Shown: positions 51,817 through 60,258 of the stretch, piece by piece
Numbering within the stretch: position 1 is the first letter of the stretch
Layout: each line of letters opens with the position of its first letter
Origin: Allobosea sp. LC85
Lineage (GTDB): Bacteria > Pseudomonadota > Alphaproteobacteria > Rhizobiales > Beijerinckiaceae
Assembly: GCF_000735605.1 (NCBI RefSeq)
Contig: NZ_JPKG01000059.1
Coordinates: forward strand, 62,001 to 126,000
Length of the DNA stretch: 64,000 nt
Direction of reading: 5' to 3'
The notes under the pieces: generated by a model
Database searches by the model: none
Told to the model about the DNA's origin: nothing
The model's input: the letters and a program-made list of their open reading frames with translations, nothing else
Position numbers and translations under genes: made by a program

Positions 51817-52283
51817 CGCGCCGCAAGGCGGGAAGGCGCCCCGCGCCGCTGCGAAATCAGGCCGTCGCAGGTCCAGACCTTGGCGCTGGTCGCATAGCCA
51901 TGCGGGTCGCCCGGCTCGATGGTGGCGATGCCGTTGATGCGGCCGCTCGGCCGGTTGCGCAGGACATAGAGGCTGCCGCTGCGCTCGACCGTGAAGCAAA
52001 AGGTGCGGCGCTGCTCGGGCGGTCCGTAGTAATAGCAGACCGCGTCCGGCGTGGTCGTCCAGCAGGCGTCGCGGTTCGGCACATGCCGGTTATGCCCGCT
52101 GGCTCGGCCATCGGCGTGATGATACTCGCTGAACGGCATGCCGTTATTGTAGCGGCCGCTGACGGTATTGCCTTCGAAAAGCCGGCGGATGTCCTCGCCG
52201 CTCAGTCGCTCGGCAGCCTTCACCGGACCATTGGCGGCGGCCTGAAGCATGAGCACCGCCGCAAGGAGCAGCAATCGCATCAT
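51813..52283 (-). CDS. Exported Cys-containing protein, paralogue B
   Basis: A 156-residue protein with a signal peptide (MMRLLLLAAVLMLQAAANGP to KAAE). The mature part is collinear with the upstream gene product: ERLSGEDIRRLFEGNTVSGR, EYHHADGRASGHN, ACWTTTPDAVCYYYGPPEQR, FCFTVERSGSLYVLRNRPSG and INGIATIEPGDPHGY. About half of positions are identical to paralogue A, so they arose by tandem duplication. The four conserved Cys likely form two disulfides. The family is unnamed to me; the YYYGPP motif is a good search key. Start overlaps paralogue A by four bases. Confidence 0.85.
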   Translation of the reverse strand: MMRLLLLAAVLMLQAAANGPVKAAERLSGEDIRRLFEGNTVSGRYNNGMPFSEYHHADGRASGHNRHVPNRDACWTTTPDAVCYYYGPPEQRRTFCFTVERSGSLYVLRNRPSGRINGIATIEPGDPHGYATSAKVWTCDGLISQRRGAPSRLAAR

Positions 52284-52747
52284 CGCGAGGCAAGCCTGCG
52301 CCGCGACATCGGCACGTCAGGCGCCCGCGAGATCAGGCCATCGCAATACCAGGGCTCGCCCTTGTCGGAATGCCCGCGCGGATTGCCGGGCTCGATGGTG
52401 GCGAGAGCATTGATCTGCCCGTTCGAGACATTGCGCAGGACATAGAGTCGATCCGTCAGCTCGACCGTGAAGCAATGCACGGTGCGGTCGCTCGGCGGGC
52501 CATAATAGTAGCAGACCTGATCCTCCTTCGTGATCCAGCAGGCATCCTTGTTGGGCTGCCAGCCATTATGGCCGAGCGCGCGGCCATCCGGCTCATGATA
52601 CTCGGTGAAGAAGCCACCATTGGTATAGCGGCCGCTCACCGTGTTGCCGTCGAAGGCGCGCTTGATCGCCTCGCCGTTCAGCCGTTCGGCAGCGACGGAG
52701 GGCTGGATCAGCACCAGCAGCGCCAAAATGGCGAAGACCGGTCGCAT
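52280..52747 (-). CDS. Exported Cys-containing protein, paralogue A
   Basis: A 155-residue exported protein (MRPVFAILALLVLIQPSVAA signal). Mature motifs ERLNGEAIKRAFDGNTVSGR, TEYHEPDGRALGHNGWQPNK, ACWITKEDQVCYYYGPPSDR, VHCFTVELTDRLYVLRNVSN and INALATIEPGNPRGH align with paralogue B. The segment 'L.G..I...F.GNTV.G.Y..G..F.EYH..DG...G' resembles small periplasmic proteins of unknown function with a lipocalin-like beta pattern. ATG 52747 was chosen over an upstream start at 52789 because it begins the signal peptide and shares one base with the GST stop (TGATG). Confidence 0.85.
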   Translation of the reverse strand: MRPVFAILALLVLIQPSVAAERLNGEAIKRAFDGNTVSGRYTNGGFFTEYHEPDGRALGHNGWQPNKDACWITKEDQVCYYYGPPSDRTVHCFTVELTDRLYVLRNVSNGQINALATIEPGNPRGHSDKGEPWYCDGLISRAPDVPMSRRRLASR

Positions 52748-53358
52748 CAGGCCTTCCAGCTTGGCCGCCCTGAAACTTCGGCATGCCACCGGCGGATGTT
52801 GACGTACTCCTCCGGCAGCCGAACGCGGGACGGCTTCATGAAATCGACGGCAATGCCCGCGGTGATATCGGCCACCGTGAACTGATCCCCGGACAGGAAG
52901 CGATTGCCTGCGAGCTGCAGCTCCATGATGAGGAGGTGATCATCGATCTGTTCCCGGCTGGCCTCGGCCCATTCCGGCACCTGATGTTCGAGCTCCGCCA
53001 TGGACGGGTGGCCGTGCCGGAAAACCGACATGATACTGGTGAACAGGCCCAGCTCGACGCGCCGGTTCCACATCTCGATCTGCGCCTGTTCCTTGGCATC
53101 CCCGCCGAAGAGCACGGGTTGGGGATGCAGGCCTTCGAGATAGCGGCAGATCGCAATCGTCTCGGCGAGCGCCGTTCCATCGTCGAGCATCAGGACCGGC
53201 AGCCGCTTCAGCGGGTTGATACGGGCGAATTCGGGCGTGAGGTGCTCCTTCCTGGCGATATCCACCGGCACGAGCTCCGGCAGGGGAACCCCCTTTTCCG
53301 CGAAGAAGATGCGGACCCGCCGCGGATTGGGCGCACGCCCGCCGTCATAGAGCTTCAT
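52747..53358 (-). CDS. Glutathione S-transferase family protein
   Basis: A 203-residue cytosolic enzyme. The thioredoxin-like N-terminal domain (MKLYDGGRAPNPRRVRIFFA) has the Asn-Pro-Arg active-site loop and RLPVLMLDDGTALAETIAIC (the cis-Pro and the Glu-Thr that bind the glutathione gamma-glutamate), followed by an all-helical domain with FTVADITAGIAVDFMK. It conjugates or reduces substrates with glutathione; the natural substrate is unknown. ATG 53358 has GAGGTTGACG, better than the ATG at 53370. It heads a four-gene overlapping operon with the two paralogues and the uracil-DNA glycosylase. Confidence 0.92.
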   Translation of the reverse strand: MKLYDGGRAPNPRRVRIFFAEKGVPLPELVPVDIARKEHLTPEFARINPLKRLPVLMLDDGTALAETIAICRYLEGLHPQPVLFGGDAKEQAQIEMWNRRVELGLFTSIMSVFRHGHPSMAELEHQVPEWAEASREQIDDHLLIMELQLAGNRFLSGDQFTVADITAGIAVDFMKPSRVRLPEEYVNIRRWHAEVSGRPSWKA

Positions 53359-53460
53359 CGTCAACCTCATCCGAAACCGCGTGCGAACCCGACCATGACG
53401 GAGGTCCGGCGGTCAACCGTTTCAAACCCATTCGTGATGGCGCAGCCAGGCTGGCTAGCT

Positions 53461-53557
53461 CATCGGACCGGAACCCGTATCCGGTCCGATGATCTAACCT
53501 CTTGTGTTTGCATCGGCTTTGCCCCGAAAACCGCAATCCACTTTTCGGGCCGATGCA
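53461..53557. repeat. Dispersed palindromic repeat, long composite copy
   Basis: A 12-bp perfect palindrome (catcggaccgga ... tccggtccgatg, 53461-53491) followed by the common unit: tgtttgcatcggctttg, cccgaaaaccgcaatccac, ttttcgggccgatgc. The last bases touch the stop codon of the nuclease gene on the minus strand. The unit folds as GCATCGG...CCCGAAAA against TTTTCGGG.CCGATGC. Confidence 0.9.
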
Positions 53558-54109
53558 TTAGCGCGGATGGGCCTTGCGCCACGCCTCCGGCCGCTCGAAC
53601 TGCAGCGCCCAGATTCCGCGCCCGGCCGCTCGCGCCTCGTCCTCCTCGCTGCGATAATCGCCATAGGCGACGGCGTGGCCCTGGCGCACCATCGCGGCGT
53701 TGATATCCGTCTCGCCCTGCCTGCAGCGTGCGAGACCGCGGCCGTAGCGATCGACACGGCCGATCTCGCAGGTGACGAGGCCGCTCCCGATCAGCGACAG
53801 CAGGGCGCGGCGGGCGGCCCGGCCGCAATCCACATCCCTGCCCGCGCTGTCGCGACAGCCCTGGCGAAATTCCGGCGCATCGATGCCTTCGAGCCGTAGT
53901 TCCTCGCCATTCAGCCGCAGCGAATCGCCATCGATTGCCTGGGCGGCTCCCGCAAGCATGCGGGCTGGGCCAAGCTTGTACTGCAGGACCGCGCCGGCAA
54001 TCGCCAGCAGCCCGAGCAACCCGAGCGCGACAACCAAATCGACCGAGCGGCTGACACGGCGCCAGCCGAAAGGTCCATACCGAGATCGTCCGAATCCGAA
54101 GCGCGCCAT
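53558..54109 (-). CDS. Membrane-anchored thermonuclease (SNase-like) protein
   Basis: A 183-residue protein with one N-terminal membrane span (about 23-46: DLVVALGLLGLLAIAGAVLQ) and a staphylococcal-nuclease-like OB-fold: AQAIDGDSLRLNGEELRLEG, IDAPEFRQGC and VDRYGRGLARC. The three catalytic positions (Arg before GIDAPE, the Glu of APE, and Arg of DRYGR) are present, so calcium-dependent cleavage of DNA or RNA in the periplasm is plausible; many such proteins are uncharacterised. ATG 54109 is chosen, though its ribosome site is poor and upstream starts are open to 54313. It is divergent from the histidine kinase gene. Confidence 0.85.
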   Translation of the reverse strand: MARFGFGRSRYGPFGWRRVSRSVDLVVALGLLGLLAIAGAVLQYKLGPARMLAGAAQAIDGDSLRLNGEELRLEGIDAPEFRQGCRDSAGRDVDCGRAARRALLSLIGSGLVTCEIGRVDRYGRGLARCRQGETDINAAMVRQGHAVAYGDYRSEEDEARAAGRGIWALQFERPEAWRKAHPR

Positions 54110-54194
54110 CAGTAAGAGCTTAACGATTTCGAGACCATAATGGCGAGCCGGGCGTGCAGGGTCTGCCGCCGGAAGAGGTACATGCGTCCCGATT

Positions 54195-55712
54195 ATGGCG
54201 GAAGTGACGGCCGAACAGATCCAGCGAGGGCGCGGTCCCGACCCTACGGCGTTGGCGCGGCGCAAGCTCGTCACGCGCGAGGTCAAATCCGTGCGCGAGC
54301 GGCTGACCTCCACGACCGGCCTCGAACGTGCCTTCGACTACGAATTGCTGCGGGTCTTCGCCCAGTATCGCATGCACGGCTCGGTCGGCGCGCTGGTCCT
54401 GGCGGTGTGCATCGCCACGGCCGCTTGCCTCTGGGTTCCGGCTTACCAGGTCACCACCTGGCTCGGTGTCGTGATCCTTGCCTCGGCTGTCATGGTCCTG
54501 CTCTGCCGGCGCTTCCTGGCACAGCCGGCGGGCGAGGTGAATATTCGGCGCTGGCGCCGCCTGCTGCCGGCGGCGGAAGCCTTTCATGGCCTGTCCTGGA
54601 CGCTGATCCTCGTCCTGTTCGCGCAAGTCGACGGGCCTGGTGCCAAGGTCTTCGTGATGACGACGCTGCTGGTCGTCAGCGCGCTGACGGTGATGCTGGC
54701 GGCAACGATTCCGCTCGCGGTCTATTCCGGACTGGGGCCGGTCACACTCGGCATCACGCTGTTCTTCTGGGGCCGCTCGGACATCGACAGCGTCACCATG
54801 GCGCTGATGGCGGCATCCGCCCAGCTCTTCTTCATTTTTCTTGCCCACCGGCTCTATTCGAGTTCGGTCACAACCATCGAGTTCCGCGCCGAGAAGGACG
54901 CGCTGATCGCCGAGCTCGAGACGGCGACCGCGAATTCCGACGAGGCGCGCCGCAAGGCCGAAGAGGCCAATCTCGCCAAATCCCGCTTCCTCGCCACGAT
55001 GAGCCATGAGCTGCGGACGCCGCTCAATGCCATTCTCGGCTTCTCCGAGGTGATGAAGAACGAGATCTTCGGCGTTCACGCCAACCCGGCCTACAAGGAA
55101 TATTCAGGCGACATCCACGGTTCCGGCCAGCATCTTCTCAACCTGATCAACGAGATTCTCGATCTCTCCCGGATCGAGGCCGGCAAATACGCACTGAACG
55201 AGGAAGCCCTCAGCCTGGCAGGCGTGGTCGACGAATGCCGGCATATGTTGAAGCTGCGCGCCAAGGCCAAGGGACAAACGATCCGCGAAGCTGCCGAGCC
55301 GGATCTGCCAAAGGTCTGGGCGGACGAGCGCGCGATCCGGCAGGCGGTGCTCAACATCCTGTCCAACGCGATCAAATTCACGCCGCAGGGCGGCGACATC
55401 ACCGTCAAAGTCGGCTGGACGGCGAATGGCGGGCAGTATGTTTCGGTCACGGACACCGGACCGGGCATTCCCGAGGATGAAATCCCGATCGTGCTGCAGA
55501 CTTTCGGGCGCGGCTCGCTCGCCATCAAGACCGCCGAACAGGGCTCCGGCCTCGGGTTGCCGATCGTCAAGGGCCTGCTCGACCTTCACAATGGCGGCTT
55601 CCACCTGAAGTCCAGGCCGCGCGCCGGCACGGAAGTGACGATCACCCTGCCGCCCGAGCGCGTGATGGACACGCTCGCAGCGCTGCCCGAGCCGGCACGA
55701 TCGGCGGCTTAG
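54195..55712 (+). CDS. Membrane sensor histidine kinase
   Basis: A 505-residue hybrid-free kinase. Residues 1-60 are cytoplasmic, then about five or six spans (residues 65-225) without a large periplasmic domain. A HisKA domain follows with phospho-acceptor His271 in ATMSHELRTPLNAILGFSEV and LLNLINEILDLSRIEAGKY. The HATPase_c domain has the N box ILSNAIKFTPQGGDI, the G1 box VTDTGPGIPEDEI and GSGLGLPIVKGLLDLHNGGF. The HisKA sequence resembles the PleC/DivJ/PdhS cell-cycle group of alphaproteobacteria. No response regulator gene is adjacent, so its partner is elsewhere. Confidence 0.93.
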   Translation: MAEVTAEQIQRGRGPDPTALARRKLVTREVKSVRERLTSTTGLERAFDYELLRVFAQYRMHGSVGALVLAVCIATAACLWVPAYQVTTWLGVVILASAVMVLLCRRFLAQPAGEVNIRRWRRLLPAAEAFHGLSWTLILVLFAQVDGPGAKVFVMTTLLVVSALTVMLAATIPLAVYSGLGPVTLGITLFFWGRSDIDSVTMALMAASAQLFFIFLAHRLYSSSVTTIEFRAEKDALIAELETATANSDEARRKAEEANLAKSRFLATMSHELRTPLNAILGFSEVMKNEIFGVHANPAYKEYSGDIHGSGQHLLNLINEILDLSRIEAGKYALNEEALSLAGVVDECRHMLKLRAKAKGQTIREAAEPDLPKVWADERAIRQAVLNILSNAIKFTPQGGDITVKVGWTANGGQYVSVTDTGPGIPEDEIPIVLQTFGRGSLAIKTAEQGSGLGLPIVKGLLDLHNGGFHLKSRPRAGTEVTITLPPERVMDTLAALPEPARSAA

Positions 55713-56088
55713 GCAAGCGCAGCCATGGCGCGCGATCCGGTGCACGGCCCGGAGCAGATGTCGCTGCGTATTGAAGGCCGCCGAGCCAACGTGACAGTAT
55801 CCGAACCGATCGCTTTGAAGTTCTCGGCAATTCCTGGGTCACCGCTCGCTCGGTTGGTTTCAAATAGAAAATTGATATCGCAACCATCTATTAGGGATTA
55901 AAATATCCGCTACGCCTTTGTTTCACGGCGGGTAGGAGGGAGTAACGGCTCGCGGCGCCTAAGGCTGTTGGAGCTCCCCTCGAGCGGTTCAGAGCTTCAT
56001 ACGGCAAGCGTCGCGGCGCTGTCGCGCGTGGATTTCGCGTTGCGAGCCATCAAGCGTGGAACATCGGAGGGAGTAAAGGGAGGCCGTC
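55713..56088. other. Gene-free region before the MHS transporter
   Basis: No gene is seen. The middle is A/T-richer than the surroundings (around 55860-55910) and is the likely promoter. The 11-mer ggagggagtaa occurs twice (near 55936 and 56068). The ribosome site GGGAGGCCGTC precedes the ATG at 56089. Confidence 0.5.
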
Positions 56089-57417
56089 ATGCCCGTTGAG
56101 ATCCCGAGAGATTTCCGCCGCGTGATCGTCGCTGCATCGGTGGGAAACGTCATCGAGTGGTATGACTTCTACATCTTCGGCAGCCTGGCCGCTATTTTGT
56201 CGGTCAAGTTCTTCGAGCAGAGCCATCCGGTCGCGGCATTGCTGAGCACGATCGCCCTGTTTACCGCCGGATTCCTGATCCGTCCGCTAGGGGCATTCCT
56301 GTTCGGATGGATGGGCGATCGGGTCGGCCGCAAATACACCTTCCTCGTTACGCTCAGTGGAATGGGACTGGGCACGGGGGCGATCGGGTTGATCCCAACC
56401 TACGACTCCATCGGCCTGACCGCCGCATTTGTCCTGTTCGGCTTGCGCATGATCCAGGGCCTGTGCCTTGGCGGTGAATATGGCGGCGCCATCACCTATG
56501 TGGCCGAGCATGTTCCGGACGAGCGCCGCGGCTACTATACGGGCTGGCTGCAAACGTCCCCGACGCTCGGGATCGTGGTCTCGCTCGCGGTGATCATCGC
56601 CACCCGCACCTATTTCGGCGAGGCCGCGTTTAACGCGTGGGCGTGGCGCGTTCCGTTCTTGATATCCTTCCTTCTGGTAGGCGTCGCAATCTACATCCGA
56701 CTCCAGCTCCAGGAGACGCCGATCTTCGAGGCAATCAAGGCCAGGGGGCAGATGACCAGAAACCCCTGGAAGGAAGCCTTTCTCAGCTCCAACATCAAAT
56801 ATGTCGGGATCGCCACCCTCGTGCTGATCGGGCAAGGCGTGGTCTGGTACAGTGGCCAGTTCTGGGCGTTGTACTTCCTGCAGCAGGTTTCCAAGCTGGA
56901 CCCGCTGAATTCGGCCTACATCGTCGGGGCTGCCCTGCTCCTCGCAACGCCGAGCCTGATCTTCTTTGGCTGGCTTTCCGACATCATCGGCCGCAAGCCA
57001 GTGATCCTGGGCGGCATGCTGCTCGCCGCAATCACGTACTATCCGCTGTACTTGTGGCTGGGAACGGTCACGCGACCTGGCAGCGTCAACTATCCGACCG
57101 CGATCTTCATCATCTTCATCCTCGTTTGCTATGTCGGGATGGTGTATGGGCCCGTCGGGGCCTTCCTCGCGGAGTATTTCCCCGGCAGGATTCGGTACAC
57201 GTCGGTATCGGTTCCCTATCACATCGGCAATGGCTGGGGTGGCGGATTGGTGCCGTTCATCACTTCGGCGGCTTTCGCGGCTACCGGTAGCATCGGCTAT
57301 GCGCTGATCTACCCGATCGCCGTTCCGGCCGTGTGCTTCGTGCTCTGCCTCTTCCTGATGCCGGAAACGCGCAAGATCAGCATCTGGGAACCGTTCGAGA
57401 CGGAAGCCACAACCTGA
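56089..57417 (+). CDS. MFS transporter, metabolite:H+ symporter (MHS) family
   Basis: A 442-residue, 12-span symporter. VIVAASVGNVIEWYDFYIFG is the MHS signature of helix 1, LGAFLFGWMGDRVGRKYTFL is motif A, and IQGLCLGGEYGGAITYVAEH with VPDERRGYYTGWLQTSPTLG is typical. Relatives include ProP, KgtP and ShiA, which import proline/betaine, 2-oxoglutarate or shikimate with protons. The long helix 10-11 region is conserved; the substrate is not predictable. It stands alone with its own promoter region. Codon use has more G/T third positions than nearby genes. Confidence 0.92.
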   Translation: MPVEIPRDFRRVIVAASVGNVIEWYDFYIFGSLAAILSVKFFEQSHPVAALLSTIALFTAGFLIRPLGAFLFGWMGDRVGRKYTFLVTLSGMGLGTGAIGLIPTYDSIGLTAAFVLFGLRMIQGLCLGGEYGGAITYVAEHVPDERRGYYTGWLQTSPTLGIVVSLAVIIATRTYFGEAAFNAWAWRVPFLISFLLVGVAIYIRLQLQETPIFEAIKARGQMTRNPWKEAFLSSNIKYVGIATLVLIGQGVVWYSGQFWALYFLQQVSKLDPLNSAYIVGAALLLATPSLIFFGWLSDIIGRKPVILGGMLLAAITYYPLYLWLGTVTRPGSVNYPTAIFIIFILVCYVGMVYGPVGAFLAEYFPGRIRYTSVSVPYHIGNGWGGGLVPFITSAAFAATGSIGYALIYPIAVPAVCFVLCLFLMPETRKISIWEPFETEATT

Positions 57418-57522
57418 CGAGGTCACTCATCTGCGGGACTGTCGGGCCCCACGCCGCGCGCTCATGGCTCGAGTTCGAGACGAGCATTGGGAGCAAAAGG
57501 GCCGTCAGGCTCTCTCACACGT

Positions 57523-58542
57523 TCAGTCCTTCTTCGACACCTGGGCCTGGTCGAACGTCGCCATGCCGGAATGGATGGCGGCAGCGGCCTTGACGAGGCT
57601 TGCGGCAAGCGCCGCCCCCGTGCCCTCGCCGAGCCGCATGTCGAGCGCCAGCAGCGGCTGCTTGCCGAGCCGGAGCAGCGCCTCGCGATGGGCCCCCTCG
57701 GCCGAGAGGTGGCCTGCGAGGCAGTGGTCGATCGAGGACGGCTCGATGGCGTGCAGGACCGCTGCAGCGGCGGTGACGACATAACCGTCCAGGATCACCG
57801 GGATGCGCTGCAGCCGGGCGGCGATGATCGCGCCGCAAATGGCCGCGATCTCGCGCCCGCCAAGGCGACGCAGCACTTCCAGCGGGTCATTCAGATGCGC
57901 GGCGTGGAAGCTGAGGCCCGTTTCGACCGCGGCGATCTTGCGCTTGAGGCCGTCATCATCGACGCCCGTGCCGCGCCCGCACCACATCGCGGCACCGCCG
58001 CCATAGAGCGCCGCATAGATCGCCGCCGCCGACGTGGTGTTGCCGATGCCCATCTCGCCGAGGCAGAGCAGATCGGCCCCGCCGGCGAGCGCTTCCATGC
58101 CGAAGGCCATGGTCGCGACGCAGGCCTTCTCGTCGAGCGCATCGCCTTGCGTGAAATCGCCGGTCGGCAGGTCGAGGGCGAGGTCAAAAACTTTGAAACC
58201 GAGGTCGAAGGCCGCACAGATCTGGTTGATGGCGGCGCCGCCGGCGGCAAAATTCTCCAGCATCTGGCGCGTCACCGCTTGCGGATAGGCCGAGACGCCC
58301 TGCGCCACGACACCGTGATTCCCGGCAAAGACACAGACCAGGGGCCGGTCGACGCGCGGCGGCGCCTTGCCTTGCCAGGCTGCGAGCCATTCGGCGATCT
58401 CCTCCATGCGGCCGAGGCTGCCGGCCGGCTTGGTGAGCTCCTTGTCCCGGGCCCGCACGGCATTGGCGGCGCCCATATCGGGCCCCGGCATGTTGGCGAT
58501 GAGGTTGCGGATATCGTCGAAGGGAAGGCCGGAAGCGGGCAT
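57523..58542 (-). CDS. cobT: Nicotinate-nucleotide--dimethylbenzimidazole phosphoribosyltransferase
   Basis: Activates the lower ligand of cobalamin by making alpha-ribazole phosphate from nicotinate mononucleotide and dimethylbenzimidazole. The 339-residue protein has the CobT motifs FAGNHGVVAQGVSAYPQAVT, LGEMGIGNTTSAAAIYAALY and, near the end, LALDMRLGEGTGAALAASLV, where the Glu is the catalytic base. Length is normal (E. coli 359). It is divergent from cobS with 111 bases between starts; the gap is too small for a normal cobalamin riboswitch and I see no B12 box. Confidence 0.96.
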   Translation of the reverse strand: MPASGLPFDDIRNLIANMPGPDMGAANAVRARDKELTKPAGSLGRMEEIAEWLAAWQGKAPPRVDRPLVCVFAGNHGVVAQGVSAYPQAVTRQMLENFAAGGAAINQICAAFDLGFKVFDLALDLPTGDFTQGDALDEKACVATMAFGMEALAGGADLLCLGEMGIGNTTSAAAIYAALYGGGAAMWCGRGTGVDDDGLKRKIAAVETGLSFHAAHLNDPLEVLRRLGGREIAAICGAIIAARLQRIPVILDGYVVTAAAAVLHAIEPSSIDHCLAGHLSAEGAHREALLRLGKQPLLALDMRLGEGTGAALAASLVKAAAAIHSGMATFDQAQVSKKD

Positions 58543-58653
58543 CGCTGGATGTCTCGCGAAAGATGGAATCGGGCGGGATGCGGCGTGGCCGCCGGGTTGC
58601 CGCTGCTGCTATAGGCTTGGACGGCGGAAGACAATCGAGGATACCGAGACCGT

Positions 58654-59508
58654 ATGGCCGACGCCCCTCCCCACATCTCGGAGATTCCGGCCGGCCGGCC
58701 GCATTGGCCGGGCTGGCTGATCGCGACTGCGATCTGCATCCGTTTCTATTCACGCCTCCCGGTGCCGCGCCTGCCCGGCGAGGATTCGGCCCATGGCCTG
58801 CCAGATTTCAGGCTGGTGCCGCGCGCCGTGCCGCTGGCTGCGATCGTCATCGCCTTGCCCGCAGCGCTTGTCCTCCTGGCGACGGGGGCTGCCGGAATCA
58901 GCCCACCGTTGGCGGCGGCGCTTGCCGTCACGGTCGCGGCATTGACGACGGGCGCTTTCCACGAGGACGGCCTCGCCGACACCGCCGACGGGCTGTTCGG
59001 CGGGCATACGCCGGAACGACGGCTGGAGATCATGAAGGACAGCCGCGTCGGCACCTTCGGGGCGATGGCGCTCGGGCTCTCCCTGCTGCTGCGGGTGACA
59101 GCACTCGCGGCGATCCTCCAGGCACTTGGCCCCCTGGCAGCAGCGGCCGTGCTGCTGATCGCGGCGCCATGGTCGCGCGCCACGGCGCTCTTTCTGCTCG
59201 CCACCGAGCCCCCTGCCCGGAGCTCCGGCGCCTCGGCTGCGGTTGGCCAGCCGACCGCCGCAACGGCCTGGACGGCACTGGCGCTGGCGGTCGCGTTCGC
59301 CCTCGCGGGAATGCTCGCGGCCGGATTGCCGGGCACAGGCCTTGCGCTCGGGCTGGCGCTATCCGTGCTCGTCCTTGCGGGGCTGGCCCGGCTCGCCCGC
59401 CGCCTGATCGGCGGCCAGACCGGCGACATTCTGGGCGCGGCGCAGCAGCTCGCCGAGATCGCGCTCACCTGCGGCTTCGCCTTCGCGCTGGGATCCCCCT
59501 GGCGATGA
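58654..59508 (+). CDS. cobS: Adenosylcobinamide-GDP ribazoletransferase
   Basis: Joins adenosylcobinamide-GDP with alpha-ribazole (or its phosphate) at the inner membrane to give cobalamin. The 284-residue protein has about six spans. Family motifs are IRFYSRLPVPRLPGED, then TTGAFHEDGLADTADGLFGG and RRLEIMKDSRVGTFGAMALG. The last is the conserved metal-nucleotide site with Asp and Arg. It overlaps the DUF1289 gene by four bases. Confidence 0.95.
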   Translation: MADAPPHISEIPAGRPHWPGWLIATAICIRFYSRLPVPRLPGEDSAHGLPDFRLVPRAVPLAAIVIALPAALVLLATGAAGISPPLAAALAVTVAALTTGAFHEDGLADTADGLFGGHTPERRLEIMKDSRVGTFGAMALGLSLLLRVTALAAILQALGPLAAAAVLLIAAPWSRATALFLLATEPPARSSGASAAVGQPTAATAWTALALAVAFALAGMLAAGLPGTGLALGLALSVLVLAGLARLARRLIGGQTGDILGAAQQLAEIALTCGFAFALGSPWR

Positions 59509-59699
59509 GCGGCACCTCCAGCCCCTGCGTGCAGATCTGCGTGATCGACCCCGCATCGGGGCTCTGCGAGGGCTGCCTGCGAACGCTTCAGGAGATCGCC
59601 GACTGGTCGCGGCTGAGCGAGGCCGAGCGGCTGGCCATCATGGCCGAACTGCCTCGCCGCAAGATCTCCCCGGATGAGCCGGATCGGGCGGCGGGTTAG
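59505..59699 (+). CDS. DUF1289 domain protein
   Basis: A 64-residue cytosolic protein. The motif SPCVQICVIDPASGLCEGCL followed by RTLQEIADWSRLSEAERLAI is DUF1289 (PF06945): four Cys that likely hold a zinc or iron-sulfur site. Its role is unknown in general. The ATG lies within the end of cobS (overlap of four bases), so it is translated from the same message. The stop codon abuts a dispersed palindromic repeat. Confidence 0.92.
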   Translation: MSGTSSPCVQICVIDPASGLCEGCLRTLQEIADWSRLSEAERLAIMAELPRRKISPDEPDRAAG

Positions 59700-59749
59700 A
59701 TCGTCGGCTTCGCGAAAACCGCAATCCACTTTTCGGGCCGATGCTTTAT
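59698..59749. repeat. Dispersed palindromic repeat, short copy
   Basis: A single copy of the unit (tcgcgaaaaccgcaatccac, ttttcgggccgatgc) lies between the convergent DUF1289 and GNAT genes. Its end overlaps the GNAT stop codon on the minus strand, as at 53.5 kb. Confidence 0.9.
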
Positions 59750-60222
59750 GCCTCGGCTTCGCTCCCGAGCCGCAGCAAGGCGTCGCCTGTGAGCCGATAG
59801 AAGATCTTCTCGGGATGCGGCGCGGCCCCGAGCGCCTCATAGAAACCTCTGAGACCAAGATCGTCGCGCGCCGCCGTCCAGTCGATGCGCTTGAAGCCTC
59901 GTTCGAGCGCCAGCCGCGCCAGCCCACGCATCAGCGCCTTGCCCGAACCGCTGCTGCGCGCGGACGCGGTCACGTAAAGCTCCTTGAGGAAGAAGCCAGG
60001 CTGGAGGCCCGGCCCAGGATAGATCGCAGCGACCGCGGCGAAGCCGGAGATCGTGCCGTGCTCGACCGCCAGCAGGATATCGGAACCGGCGGGGCGGTCA
60101 CGGAGCCCTGCCAGAATGGCTTCGGGCACCGGACATGGCACCGCGTAGTGAGCCTGCATCTCCGCAAGCACCGTTGCCAGCGTCGGATAATCAGCCGCTG
60201 TCGCCAGTCGGGTCGTGACCAT
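59746..60222 (-). CDS. GNAT family N-acetyltransferase
   Basis: A 158-residue acetyl-CoA-dependent transferase. The fold elements are AVEHGTISGFAAVAAIYPG (strands 2-4), FFLKELYVTASARSSGSGKA (the P-loop-like acetyl-CoA motif A; the usual R/QxxGxG/A reads R-SSGSG-K) and the C-terminal RIDWTAARDDLGLRGFYEAL ending in LGAAP. It probably acetylates an amine of a small molecule or protein. The substrate is unknown. It lies 36 bases downstream of the TauE/SafE gene on the same strand, so may be co-transcribed. Confidence 0.9.
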   Translation of the reverse strand: MVTTRLATAADYPTLATVLAEMQAHYAVPCPVPEAILAGLRDRPAGSDILLAVEHGTISGFAAVAAIYPGPGLQPGFFLKELYVTASARSSGSGKALMRGLARLALERGFKRIDWTAARDDLGLRGFYEALGAAPHPEKIFYRLTGDALLRLGSEAEA

Positions 60223-60258
60223 GCGCGTTCTGCCCCCGCATGCAGTTCGTCGAATGGA

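Noticed and set aside
58543..58653. Possible cobalamin riboswitch between cobT and cobS
   Set aside because: Only 111 bases between start codons and no recognisable B12 box on either strand.
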